In this document: positions 22,085 through 31,170 of the stretch, in pieces | Numbering within the stretch: the stretch's first letter is position 1 | Layout: each line of letters starts with the position of its first letter | Source of the DNA: Diplonema japonicum | Lineage: Eukaryota; Euglenozoa; Diplonemea; Diplonemida; Diplonemidae | Assembly (NCBI GenBank): GCA_964019335.1 | Contig: OZ025656.1 | Location: 680,001 to 744,000 of the forward strand | Direction: 5' to 3' | DNA length: 64,000 nucleotides | Notes under the pieces: model-generated | Told to the model about the DNA's origin: nothing | Databases searched by the model: none | What the model saw: the letters and a program-made list of their open reading frames with translations, nothing else | Made by a program: the position numbers and the translations under genes

Positions 22085-24286
22085 ATGGAAACAAAAATGG
22101 AGAAAAAGTCAAAAAAGGAGAAGCGAAGCAAGAAGACTACTAAAGGCGTGAAGCTGTCATTTCAGGATGATTTTGAAGGGGAACAAACACAGGCCCTTCC
22201 TAAACGGAAGAAGAGGACGATGGTAAACAGAGATGCCATTCGCGACCCCTTGGTGGAGGAAAAGCCGGCTGCGGTGGAGAGCGAGTACAGTGCTGAAGCG
22301 CTGGAGAAGCTTAGGTTGGAGAACAACAAGAACAAGATGCACACGATGCTTCTTGACAAGCAGCTGGAGACGGAAGAGTCGGTCTTTAAAAACAGTGACG
22401 CTGACGAAGACACGGCAATGGACGACGAAGGCATCCCCTCAAAGGACTCTATTGAGCTGCTCAAACAAGAACGCAGGATCAGAGCCGTCAAGGGCGACGA
22501 GCAGAGCTTCATCGCCTTCGACCAGACCAGGGAGGGCAAGCCTTCTTCGATCAAAGGCGTACTCGACTCCATCAAGAATCGGGGGACTTTAGCACAGAAC
22601 AGCATTGGAGAGGACGATGACGTGAGCATGTACAGCAAGAGGCCCACCATGCTGGACCAGAATATGTCGGACGACGAGGAGATCGAAGCGAAGATGAAGT
22701 TCGAAAAAGAGCAGCTGAAGAGGGCAAAGAGCGGCTTCATCTCCTCCGCTCCAGATGAAACTACAGGGGTCACACTGCGCGGAACTGCTATTGATACAGT
22801 GGCACCACCGCCTCTGAGGCTGCCCGACTTCACAGAACAAATGAAGAGACTGCAGGAGCAGGTCGAACGGATGAAGACGCAAGCCTCCGTACGTGCACAG
22901 CAAGACGGACAGCTGCAGCAGCATATCGACGTGAGCAAAGGGCTGATAAAAGAATACCAGGACAAAGTCACAAAGACGCAAGACTTCTTTCACTATGTGC
23001 AAGGCCAGCGTGACTTCTTCGACACATTGGGCGATTGTTTCGAGGAGAAGATGAGTGATCTGAAGGCGCTGGTGAAGAAGAGTCACGAGCTGAGGGGGAA
23101 TGCACACAAGGCACACCTCAAGAAGAGGATGGAGTGGAAAGCGGAGGAGGATGCAGAGGTACAGAAAGTGATGGCAGGTAGACCCATGCAGGAGGCTGAA
23201 GATGGACTTGAAAGAGATGAGGAGTGGCAGCCAGTACTTAATTCTGTGTGGGAAGCGCAGCTCAGTACAGAACGCGAGGCATTGCTAGAAGATGTCGATG
23301 ATGAGTATAATAACATCGTGAGTGTGCGTGACAGGCTCCGGAAGTGGAAGGAAGAAGACATACAGAGCTACATGGTGGTGGCACAGCCTAGTTTGGCTCT
23401 GTGCTACGAGCCTTTCGTTCTGTTGGAGCTTGTGACATGGGACATCTTCACGTCCACAGTGACAGTGCTGTCGAGTATGCAGTGGTGGTCTGCCCTTGAG
23501 GTGTACCAGGGCGAGGAGGACATGGAGAAGTCCATTAGAGCTTTCATCGTGACAGAGGTCATACTGCCCTTCGTTGCGGACTACATAGAGGCGTGCTACG
23601 ACCCGATGTCGGCCGAGCAGACACAGAAGCTGGTGGCGTTTTTTGACGAAGCGGCGGCTGTGGTGAAGGAGCCTAGTGCGCTGGAAAAGCCCTTTGAAGC
23701 GGTGTGCAAAGCGGTGACGAACGGGATGGATATGTGTGTTCCAGTGAAGCTTGGCGGCGGATGGCAGGCAGTGAGATACAGTGCTGACGACATGACCGAT
23801 GAACTTGTGAAGGGGAGGATCAGGACGAGGCGAGGAGTCTTCAATCTGGCCCGAAAGAGGTACGCGATGGGAGTGCGCATCGCTGAGAACGCACTGAAGT
23901 ACAGCGACCAAGTCCCAGACATGCTGCTAGGGGATGCAGTAGTGAAGGGGCTCTGTGGGATGCTGGCCCCCCATCTGTCCTCATGCCCCATGGCATCCTT
24001 CGAGAACATCACCTACATCTTGAACATCATCTACGCAGAGCTCGCGAAGCTACCGAACACCTACTACTCCCTCAACATGTACATTGGGCACCCCAGGCAG
24101 CAAGACATCAAGGCACGCACACAGCCCATTTCAAGTCTGCTGGAGGATATCACCTACGTGTTTAAATCAATGCGGCAAACACTAGGCCGGGAGCACCACA
24201 CAGCAATGATCCATTCTGCGAAGACGTTCAAGCTTGTGTGCGACACGCTAGGGGACGACACAGTCATCAGAAAGCTCATGGGGTAG
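22085..24286 (+). CDS. PAXBP1: GCFC/PAXBP1-like splicing-associated protein
   Basis: This is a single exon of 733 residues. A Lys-rich N-terminus (likely nuclear) is followed by acidic linkers and a helical region at about 260-350. The GCFC domain fits residues about 370-720, where VVAQPSLALCYEPFVLLELV followed by TWDIF matches the family's short, highly conserved Tyr..PFVrLeLl.W segment. GCFC proteins (human PAXBP1/GCFC2, plant ILP1, yeast Ntr2) act in late spliceosome or intron-lariat turnover complexes. This fits an intron-dense genome, and SF3A2 and SR140 are encoded in the same window. The start follows CCACAG by five bases. Alternative: a TFIP11-partner paralogue GCFC2; the two cannot be separated here. 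Confidence 0.72.
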   Translation: METKMEKKSKKEKRSKKTTKGVKLSFQDDFEGEQTQALPKRKKRTMVNRDAIRDPLVEEKPAAVESEYSAEALEKLRLENNKNKMHTMLLDKQLETEESVFKNSDADEDTAMDDEGIPSKDSIELLKQERRIRAVKGDEQSFIAFDQTREGKPSSIKGVLDSIKNRGTLAQNSIGEDDDVSMYSKRPTMLDQNMSDDEEIEAKMKFEKEQLKRAKSGFISSAPDETTGVTLRGTAIDTVAPPPLRLPDFTEQMKRLQEQVERMKTQASVRAQQDGQLQQHIDVSKGLIKEYQDKVTKTQDFFHYVQGQRDFFDTLGDCFEEKMSDLKALVKKSHELRGNAHKAHLKKRMEWKAEEDAEVQKVMAGRPMQEAEDGLERDEEWQPVLNSVWEAQLSTEREALLEDVDDEYNNIVSVRDRLRKWKEEDIQSYMVVAQPSLALCYEPFVLLELVTWDIFTSTVTVLSSMQWWSALEVYQGEEDMEKSIRAFIVTEVILPFVADYIEACYDPMSAEQTQKLVAFFDEAAAVVKEPSALEKPFEAVCKAVTNGMDMCVPVKLGGGWQAVRYSADDMTDELVKGRIRTRRGVFNLARKRYAMGVRIAENALKYSDQVPDMLLGDAVVKGLCGMLAPHLSSCPMASFENITYILNIIYAELAKLPNTYYSLNMYIGHPRQQDIKARTQPISSLLEDITYVFKSMRQTLGREHHTAMIHSAKTFKLVCDTLGDDTVIRKLMG

Positions 24287-24396
24287 TAGGGTCACGTCCT
24301 CATTGTCTTTCTGTTTATGTATTTACATTTGCTTTAACATAGCTCAGGGTTGTTCATTACACTTTTTCATTTTTTTACACCAACCCTTCGGAGAAT

Positions 24397-24671
24397 ATGG
24401 GACACCATGGTATTGCAGGTTCGTCAAAGCTGCAGGCTGACTTCGATACTGAGATGCTTGCATTGGGCCAGTTTGGTGGGCTTTCCTCGTATGTAGAGTT
24501 TTTTGCGATTAAAGGTAACAACAACACAGGTTCATTGGATATTGCGGTAAGCAGGCTGACCATATTCCTGTGCCAGCCTTTTCCAGCCCCAACGCGCCTG
24601 TCACGGGTACTGGAACGCAAGTCCACACTCACATGCACGTTCACTCCAAAGCGCACCACCACCACCATTAG
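24397..24671 (+). CDS. Small His-tailed protein, two exons
   Basis: An ATG at 24397 opens exon 1 (to 24488). A 41-nt intron at 24489-24529 (gtatgt...acacag) leads to exon 2 (24530-24671) and a predicted 77-residue protein. Splicing changes the frame and reveals a short hydrophobic segment GGLSSFIGYC, a Pro/Ser-rich stretch, and a His-rich tail (HTHMHVH, then five His before the stop). The unspliced frame is longer but ends in low-complexity Thr/Arg. A His-rich C-terminus could bind metal, but no family is recognised. Size and splicing make it a plausible gene, helped by a T-rich tract and short spacing upstream. Confidence 0.5.
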
Positions 24672-25026
24672 AAATTATAAGAAATAATACCACTTAATAA
24701 GCGAACGAACGAAACTGAAGGTTTTTGTTTCTTTTTTTCTGGTGCTGGAGGTCCACGAAGTGCGTTAAACAAAAAGAAAGTGACTGGTCTCACCCTTTCC
24801 AAATTTTTTTGGGGGGGTTTTTTTTCTTCTTGAAGTACACTAATATCCAGATTATTTTATTTAAAAAAAAATAAAGATGAGGAGGGGGGGTCCCCCCTCC
24901 CCTCCCCTTCCCCTCCTCGCTCCCATTTCTTTAACCAGTATTCCTTTTTAAGCTTCTTTGTATTCCGTTATGCTCCGAGAAATAAACTATATCTTGCCAA
25001 AGGTTGATCAAAACACAACAAGAACA
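24672..25026. other. Intergenic region with GC inverted repeat
   Basis: The 355 nt hold T and A runs, a perfect 9-bp inverted repeat of G/C tracts at 24881-24900 (loop of two bases), and a C-rich polypyrimidine stretch at 24892-24927 that ends in the leader of the uL2 gene. No gene is seen. Confidence 0.6.
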
Positions 25027-25911
25027 ATGGGTAAGTGTATCTTGGCTCAGCGTAAGGGTGCCGGCAGCATCTTCACTGCCCACACCCACAAGCGTAAGGG
25101 TGCCGCCAAGCTTAGGCCTCTGGACTTCGGTGAGAGGAGGGGTTTCGTCAAGGTATGTGATACCTTTCTTCACATTTAAACACTAAACAGGGAACCGTTA
25201 GGCAGATTGTGCACGACTCCGGCCGTGGTGCCCCCATTGCCCTCGTTCAGTTCCGCCACCCGTACAAGTACAAGAGGATGCAGGCCCGCATGATCGCTGT
25301 CGAGGGCATGCAGACCGGTCAGTTCCTGTACTGCGGTAAGCGTGCTGAGCTTGCCATCGGGAACTGCCTTCCCCTCAAGATGGTCCCTGAGGGTTCCATC
25401 GTCTGCAACGTCGAGCTCAAGACCGGTGACCGTGGCTCCCTGGTATGCATTGTACACCACACGCTTCACCAACCCGCAGGCCCGTGCCTCTGGCGAATAC
25501 TGCATTGTCATCTCGCACCTTCCTGAGCAGGAGAGGACCAGGATCAAGCTCCCCTCTGGTGAGAAGAAGTCCATCTCCTGGAACTGCCGTGCCATGGTAT
25601 CCGTGTTTCCTTTCATTTAATTTACTTCAAATAAAAAGATCGGGATTATCGCCGGTGGTGGCCGTACCGAGAAGCCCCTCCTCAAGGCCGGTGCCGCCCA
25701 CTACGCCGCCAAGGCCAAGCGCAAGTGCTGGCCCACGATCCGAGGTGTTGCCCGTAACCCCGTGGAGCACCCCCACGGTGGTGGTAACCATCAGCACGTG
25801 GGTCACCCCACCACCGTCCAGCGTGCCTGCCCCCCTGGACAGAAGTCTGGTCTGATTGCGGCCAGGAGGACCGGTCGCCACCGTGGTGGTCAGAAGAACA
25901 ACAAGGAATAG
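25027..25911 (+). CDS. RPL8: 60S ribosomal protein uL2 (L8)
   Basis: Four exons (25027-25152, 25191-25442, 25480-25596, 25639-25911) encode 255 residues, the usual eukaryotic uL2 length. Introns are 38, 37 and 42 nt, all phase 0. Landmarks include the start [20 protein letters not shown], then [34 protein letters not shown] with [11 protein letters not shown], and a basic C-terminus. uL2 lies near the peptidyl-transferase centre, and its conserved His-containing loop (GGGNHQHVG) is intact. Because the protein is so conserved, this gene gives the best calibration of the window's splice sites: removing all three micro-introns restores the family sequence with no gap. Confidence 0.97.
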
Positions 25912-25997
25912 ACTGCTTGATACCCATTGTCTGCATCTGCTATTAAAGATTCTATAGTCCCGACACCAACTACCCTGCAGGTTTTAAAGTGACAAAG

Positions 25998-26839
25998 ATG
26001 GCGAAGGCAGCATGCTTCATGTCTACCATACCCAATGACTTCATTGCGCACACTGAGGCACAAGCAGCGGTCATGCAGGCCATGCTTGCTGAGATTGAAT
26101 GTTGGCGCACATGGGCTGCTTCTGGTGCCGTCTCTGTTGGGGCGGAGAAGAAACGCAGTGCACATGAAACCACATCTGAAGAGAAGCTTTCAAAGGCAGA
26201 AAAAGAGGTATGCTGCAAAGCACACTGTTGTTATCATACCGCTACAGATCGAGAAGCTCAGAAATCAAGTGAAAGAAGCGCAGGATTCAAGGAAGGAGGT
26301 GCAGAAGAAACTCGACACGAAGAGGAGGGAAATGGCCAAGGCAGAGAGGGAAGGCGGCAATGATAAGCGTTCTAGAGCAAAAGAACTTGAACTAGATGAC
26401 AAGCTCAGGAGGGTGGGAGACAAAGAGAAGCGGGCGGATGCCAGAGAGAGAGAAACTGAGAGGCTGGCGGAGAAGTATAGGGCCAAGAGGAGGGCGCTAA
26501 AGCAAGTGCAAGAAGCAAGAGATGAGATCATGAAGATCTGTGTGGAGAACCCTGATGTGAAGCAGCGGTTGGGCAAGGTTGTCACCAGGTGGAAGTCGGA
26601 GAGCGTGGCCAGGGCAGGTACCTCCATGGTATGTATTTTATAATGATAGATACCCCAACAGCGCCGCCCCATGAGTCTCCTCAGGCCAAGCCCCAACCTC
26701 CCACCCCCGTCATGCACCATGAAGGACCGAATCGACCAAGACTCCGTGCTGCTGCCACCGGAAGTTCGAATGCTGCGGTACGACGATGACAAAACTGGTA
26801 TGTCCCCCTATCCCATCTACTCACTCCACAGATCTGTGA
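25998..26839 (+). CDS. Coiled-coil protein of unknown function, four exons
   Basis: Exons 25998-26207, 26248-26628, 26662-26797 and 26832-26839 encode about 244 residues; introns are 40, 33 and 34 nt with gtatg starts. The last exon contributes only the end of the final codons and a TGA. The first 60 residues are mixed and Ala-rich. Residues about 65-200 are a Lys/Glu/Arg-rich helix likely to form a coiled coil, and the tail is Pro-rich then acidic. No family is recognised. The tiny terminal exon is inferred from the splice signal alone; if the last intron is retained, the protein would have a different C-terminus. Confidence 0.6.
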
Positions 26840-26963
26840 CAATTTTTACCAGATTAGAACTTTTTCTATTTTTTAACCGTTTAGTAGAACTAGAACTTTC
26901 TTAGAAATGTAATATTTATCAGTCTTTAACCGTGTCTGACGTGTTGTTACCCACTAGGAAGCA

Positions 26964-27381
26964 ATGGTCACATCATCACTTAAGTACCGTGTGAAGAGTG
27001 AGAAGAAGAGGGCGAAGCTAAGAAGAGTGAACAAGTCGGAGACCGACAGGAAAGGTATGGCCCAACGGGTTTTTGCGAATCATGTACACCGCAGAGAAGG
27101 AAGCAGCACGTGAAGTAGAGGAGAAGAAGAAGGCGAAGGGGAAGTCTGGTGTGGAAACAGTGCAGATCAAGAAACGGAAGAATAGCAACCCATGGAAGGT
27201 CGTGGGGAAGAAGGCCAAGGCAAATATGACAAAGAAGGTGCAGAAAACAGAAGAGAAACCTAGCCATAGTCAGAACACAGCGCAGCAGGCTGTTGAAAAC
27301 ACAGCACCGGCAGACACAAACATGGAGGGAGGAGAGAATCAGCGGAAGATGCTCCCTGGGTGGGGCTTCTTTGACAATTAG
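26964..27381 (+). CDS. Small Lys-rich basic protein, two exons
   Basis: The ATG at 26964 follows a T-rich region and CCCACTAG by five bases. Exon 1 (26964-27054) and exon 2 (27095-27381) are joined across a 40-nt gtatgg...gcag intron to give 125 residues. The first two thirds are extremely Lys/Glu-rich with several basic patches that would act as nuclear or nucleolar signals. The tail is neutral and ends in PGWGFFDN. No family is recognised; a nucleolar or ribosome-assembly role would be a guess. An alternative is that these are the last exons of the preceding gene, but the acceptor and T-rich spacer favour a separate gene. Confidence 0.55.
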
Positions 27382-27426
27382 TCACATTGCTTTCTTTGTG
27401 ACATTCTTTTATCAACACCCAGTAAC

Positions 27427-29044
27427 ATGGAATCCGATGGCTCGCCTAGAGACCTATCGTCCAGGCTGCAGGCAGAGAGGAACCAAAACGACAGTCTGCG
27501 TTCACAACTATCTAACGCACTGAGCGATCTCAGAGCAGTGTCGGACACTAGAAGCGGTTCTGTGAGGAGCGATCAACCTATCCCAGAGCAGGCACGCCTC
27601 CTCCAGGAGGCTCAGCAGGTCGTGATAGAGCTCAAAGATGATTTGATGGCGTTGCAGCAGGAGAATGGCGACCTGCGCCGTCAGCTGGAGTCTGATGAAG
27701 CAAGGCAGCCGCTCGACAGCATGAAGGGACATTACGAAGAGGTGGTGGAAAAACAAAAGAAGGAGCTGAAAGAAGCAAGGTTCAAGCACCTTCGAGTGCA
27801 GCAGGAGAAGCAGAAGTTGAAAAGTACGATATCGGATCTCGAGCTGGAGCTGAGCGGACGCCCGAGCACACTAGGTATGCACAACCTTGATCTCGCACCT
27901 GCACAGTGATGGATGAAGAGTCTGCCGATAAGATCAGGCTACTGGAGGCTGCCAACGACGAGCTGAGGCGAGAAAACGCGTCACTGCGAGAGCAGAAGCT
28001 GTCTTTTATGACAAGCGAGCTGAATCGCCTGCACCCTGAAGGGGCGGAAGAAAGTGAGGTGGAAAGGCTCAATGAGGTGTTAAACAAGACGGTGCATAAT
28101 CTCACTGTTGCCACTCAGTATGCTATTAGTAACTGCAAGTACCATCTTTGCAGGAGGGTTGAAGAGCTTGAGACAATAAGCCAGTCGCAGGAAGAGCTCT
28201 TGGAACGGCGGGGGGCTGAGTACGAAGGACTGCTGGTGAGCAGGAAAGCAGAGCTAGAAACGATGAGCATCCTGACGCAGTCCCTGAACGAAAACAAAGA
28301 GCTTTATGAAGCAGCACAGAATGACATAGCGCACCTTAGGGTATGACAGCCATTTCGACTTCATTTCCTCGCAGGAAGAGAACAGAGAGCTGGCATCTAA
28401 CCTCATGATTGCAGAAACAAAGACCAAAGACCCGTCGGTATGATGCGTGGAGTGACACATTCTTTCAAGGAAAAAACCGTTGACGAGCTTAAAGAGGAGC
28501 TGTCGGTTGTGCGAAAAACTGCAAGCGACGCCATTCAGACGCTTAGCACTTCATTGAAGAAGGCTTTGTATGTATTACAACATCACTGCATGCCATTCAT
28601 CACAGGATGCAAAGCCAGGAACTGTGCCAGAATTTTGAACGTGACAGACTTGAGATGAAGGAGGTGAACGAGGCAGCGAACAGACGGATCTTGGAACTGG
28701 AAGAGGAAAATAAACAGCTGCAAGAGTCTACCTCTGGCATCGTCGATAAGCTGAAGAGAAAAGATGAGGAGCTCAGCACCTTTAGAGATCAGATTGAACA
28801 GCAGCGCATGAGGACAAATCAAGCAAAGCAGAGATTAAAGGCAGAGATCCTCGATACGAAACAGTTGTTGAAAGCCCAACACGAAGAGGTTTACCGAGAC
28901 GGTCTGACAGGTGACCCAGAGGAGGACGATGACTACCTGCTACTACTCAACACGCCAAGCAGGGCGGTGTTCGGGAGTTCCCCCAACCTTGCAAATGGAG
29001 ACACGATAGATGAGGAGACGAAGTTCGAGGGCGAAGGCTCATAG
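27427..29044 (+). CDS. Coiled-coil protein, six exons
   Basis: Six exons (27427-27874, 27907-28117, 28154-28340, 28375-28437, 28470-28567, 28606-29044) encode 481 residues; the five introns are 32-38 nt in several phases, and all are needed to keep the frame. The protein is coiled coil over most of its length, with an acidic C-terminus (GDPEEDDDYLLLL). Repeated Glu/Leu/Gln heptads and no catalytic motif suggest a golgin-like, centrosomal or flagellar scaffold, but no specific family is recognised. The fourth intron ends CAAG rather than CAG. With five introns in 1.6 kb this is the most intron-dense gene of the window. Confidence 0.75.
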
Positions 29045-29118
29045 AATGTAGTTAGAATGTAACATGTATTGCTTATTATTACATATACCTTGCAAGAGAT
29101 GATTATTTACCACAGGAC
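29045..29118 (+). promoter_or_regulatory. Predicted trans-splice acceptor and intergenic spacer
   Basis: Only 74 nt separate the stop codon of one gene from the ATG of the next. The spacer is T/A-rich and ends TTTACCACAG three bases before the start codon, as expected for a spliced-leader acceptor inside a polycistronic unit. No room exists for an independent conventional promoter. Confidence 0.5.
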
Positions 29119-31118
29119 ATGGCGGAGGCGTTCTCCCCTGGCTCGTGCTCCCCTCGGAGTGATGAGTACGACACCTTGAGCAGTCCGTGTGAAGCGATGA
29201 TATCCTTTGCCCCAACTTCGCCGCAGATTGTGAGCTTTGCACAGGCGTTAAGGAGAGAACTTATTGTGAGCGGTGTGCCATGCACAATGCCGGTAAGCAG
29301 CGACAGGGGCGGCGTGCGGTGGAGGAGGGAATTAGTGAAGCTGCTGAAAAGGACAGCTGTGTTTGTCTGTTTAATATCAGCAGAGTGGTTGCAGAGCGGC
29401 GAGGAACTTTTGGCACTTTACTACGCACTGCGCAGATCCTTTGTCTGTTCGGCGCCAGTGGTCATCCCCATCGTCCTTCCCAACGCGGACATGGACCATG
29501 TCATCGTGAAGAGTGTCATGGAGAAGTGCTTCCACATAGTGCACGGCGAGACTAACACAATACAACAGCTAGTCAGCAAACTGCGCAACTTTCTCAAAGC
29601 GCTGCAGTATGACTTGTCAGAGATGACGCCACACGACGGTCGTTCACTTGCAGACATCTACTCGCATCACTACACACTGCAAACCACCAAGAAGCCGAAG
29701 CGTGCCATCTTGAAGCTGCTTTCTGGTTTGTTCGATACATCAACCTCCCTTGACCTTTCTACCAATCTCTCTGTTACACCTCCTGCTGCCTACTACTTGG
29801 GCGACATTGGGTTGAAACCGCTCTTGGAAGTACTGAAATTGATGCCCAATCTTGAAACACTTGTTCTGCGGGGCAACGGGATCACCAATGCAGCTATTCA
29901 CGGGTTGGTGTCGGCGCTTATCTCGCACCCTTCTATCCGTAGTATTGACCTTGGCGACAACGATATCTCGCAGGCAGGTGCAACGGAGCTGTACTACTTG
30001 ATCCGCAGCAACGAGCAGATCAGCGAACTGTCCTTGGAGAACACAAGCGTGCGGTCCCCTGTGTGGCTAAAGCGAATTCGATCACAGCTTGACAGAAATA
30101 AAAACAGTCATTTCAATCACTGGCCACTTGAACGGGAGATCAAAGGTCATCTTGACCTGCAGCCTGCTCGGATTCTTAACCCATCAATTGCGGTCGCTTG
30201 GGATGTGATCATCACGTGCAAACCGTCTACAGCACTGACCGCTCCTTCGTTGTGGGAGAGCAGCACGACTTGTATTGTCGTTCAGTGTGTGATAAGCAGC
30301 AAAGATGCACCCCCTCAGGAGTACTCAGAAGAGTTACAAGGAGAAGAGAAACAGAACGCACTGCAGTACTTCAAGGATATCGATTGCAATACGTGTTGCA
30401 TAAAGAAGATGAATGGTGCGACGTTGAAGTTAGTCCTCGAGAACAACGGGGCGGGGCTTGAAGCTATCCAGCAAGCGTGTCGCATAAAGGCCAGGGAGAA
30501 CGCGGGGTGGGATGAGAAGGTGCTACAAGGGTTGCAGAAGGTGGTAGTACGTGCTGCGTGTGAGAAACCTAAGAGGTGCCAGAGTTCGTCTTTTTTTGTC
30601 GACTGCGACATATGGTACACCGGTGGAGAGAAGGTGGCGAAGAGTATACCTCAGCTGTTCAAGGAAGATATAGTCAGGTATCGCATGCTCCAAAAACCGC
30701 CACCACGACAGGTACACCGGCAACATCAAGCATGAAGTGCTGACGTTGATGGACCGTATCTACGACGAGGACATGGTGCTGGAGGAGGAGCGGCGGGCTT
30801 TGGAGGATCTGGAGGATGAAGAGGATCGTGCATTGCAAAAAGCCGAGGTATACTGTCCAACACACCACACAAGAACCACAGGACGAGGAGCTGGAGCGAG
30901 TGGTGACCTATTGGAAGACCAACACGCAGTTGTCCAAACAGAACCTCGACCCTTCCGTGCTTAGCAAGCTGAAATCTCGTAAAGAGGACAAACAGGCCCA
31001 GGGCATCTTGGAAAAGACGGCCACTGAGGACAGCCTTGCAGTGAAGCTGCGGACCATCGACGATCGTTATGCTAAATCATGCTTACAGACTGTAATGCAT
31101 CCCCCGTATTTATACTAG
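29119..31118 (+). CDS. TIR-like domain plus leucine-rich repeat protein
   Basis: Exons 29119-30677, 30712-30847 and 30882-31118 encode 643 residues (introns 34 nt each). Residues about 28-160 read like a TIR fold: a first strand MISFAPTSPQIVSFAQALRR, a central strand FVCLISAEWLQS, SGEELLALYYAL carrying Glu at 95-96 where catalytic TIR domains have it, and VVIPIVL. Residues about 203-310 are three ribonuclease-inhibitor-type LRRs (LETLVLRGNGITN, IRSIDLGDNDIS, ISELSLENTSV). An uncharacterised middle region and an acidic C-terminal coiled coil follow. TIR domains work as NAD-consuming enzymes or as assembly modules in stress and immunity; the role here is unknown. The TIR call rests on pattern, not on a search. 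Confidence 0.62.
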
Positions 31119-31170
31119 CAGTGCTTACCTTATTTCTAAAGCGTTTTCTGTCTCTTGAGTCACACAAGCG

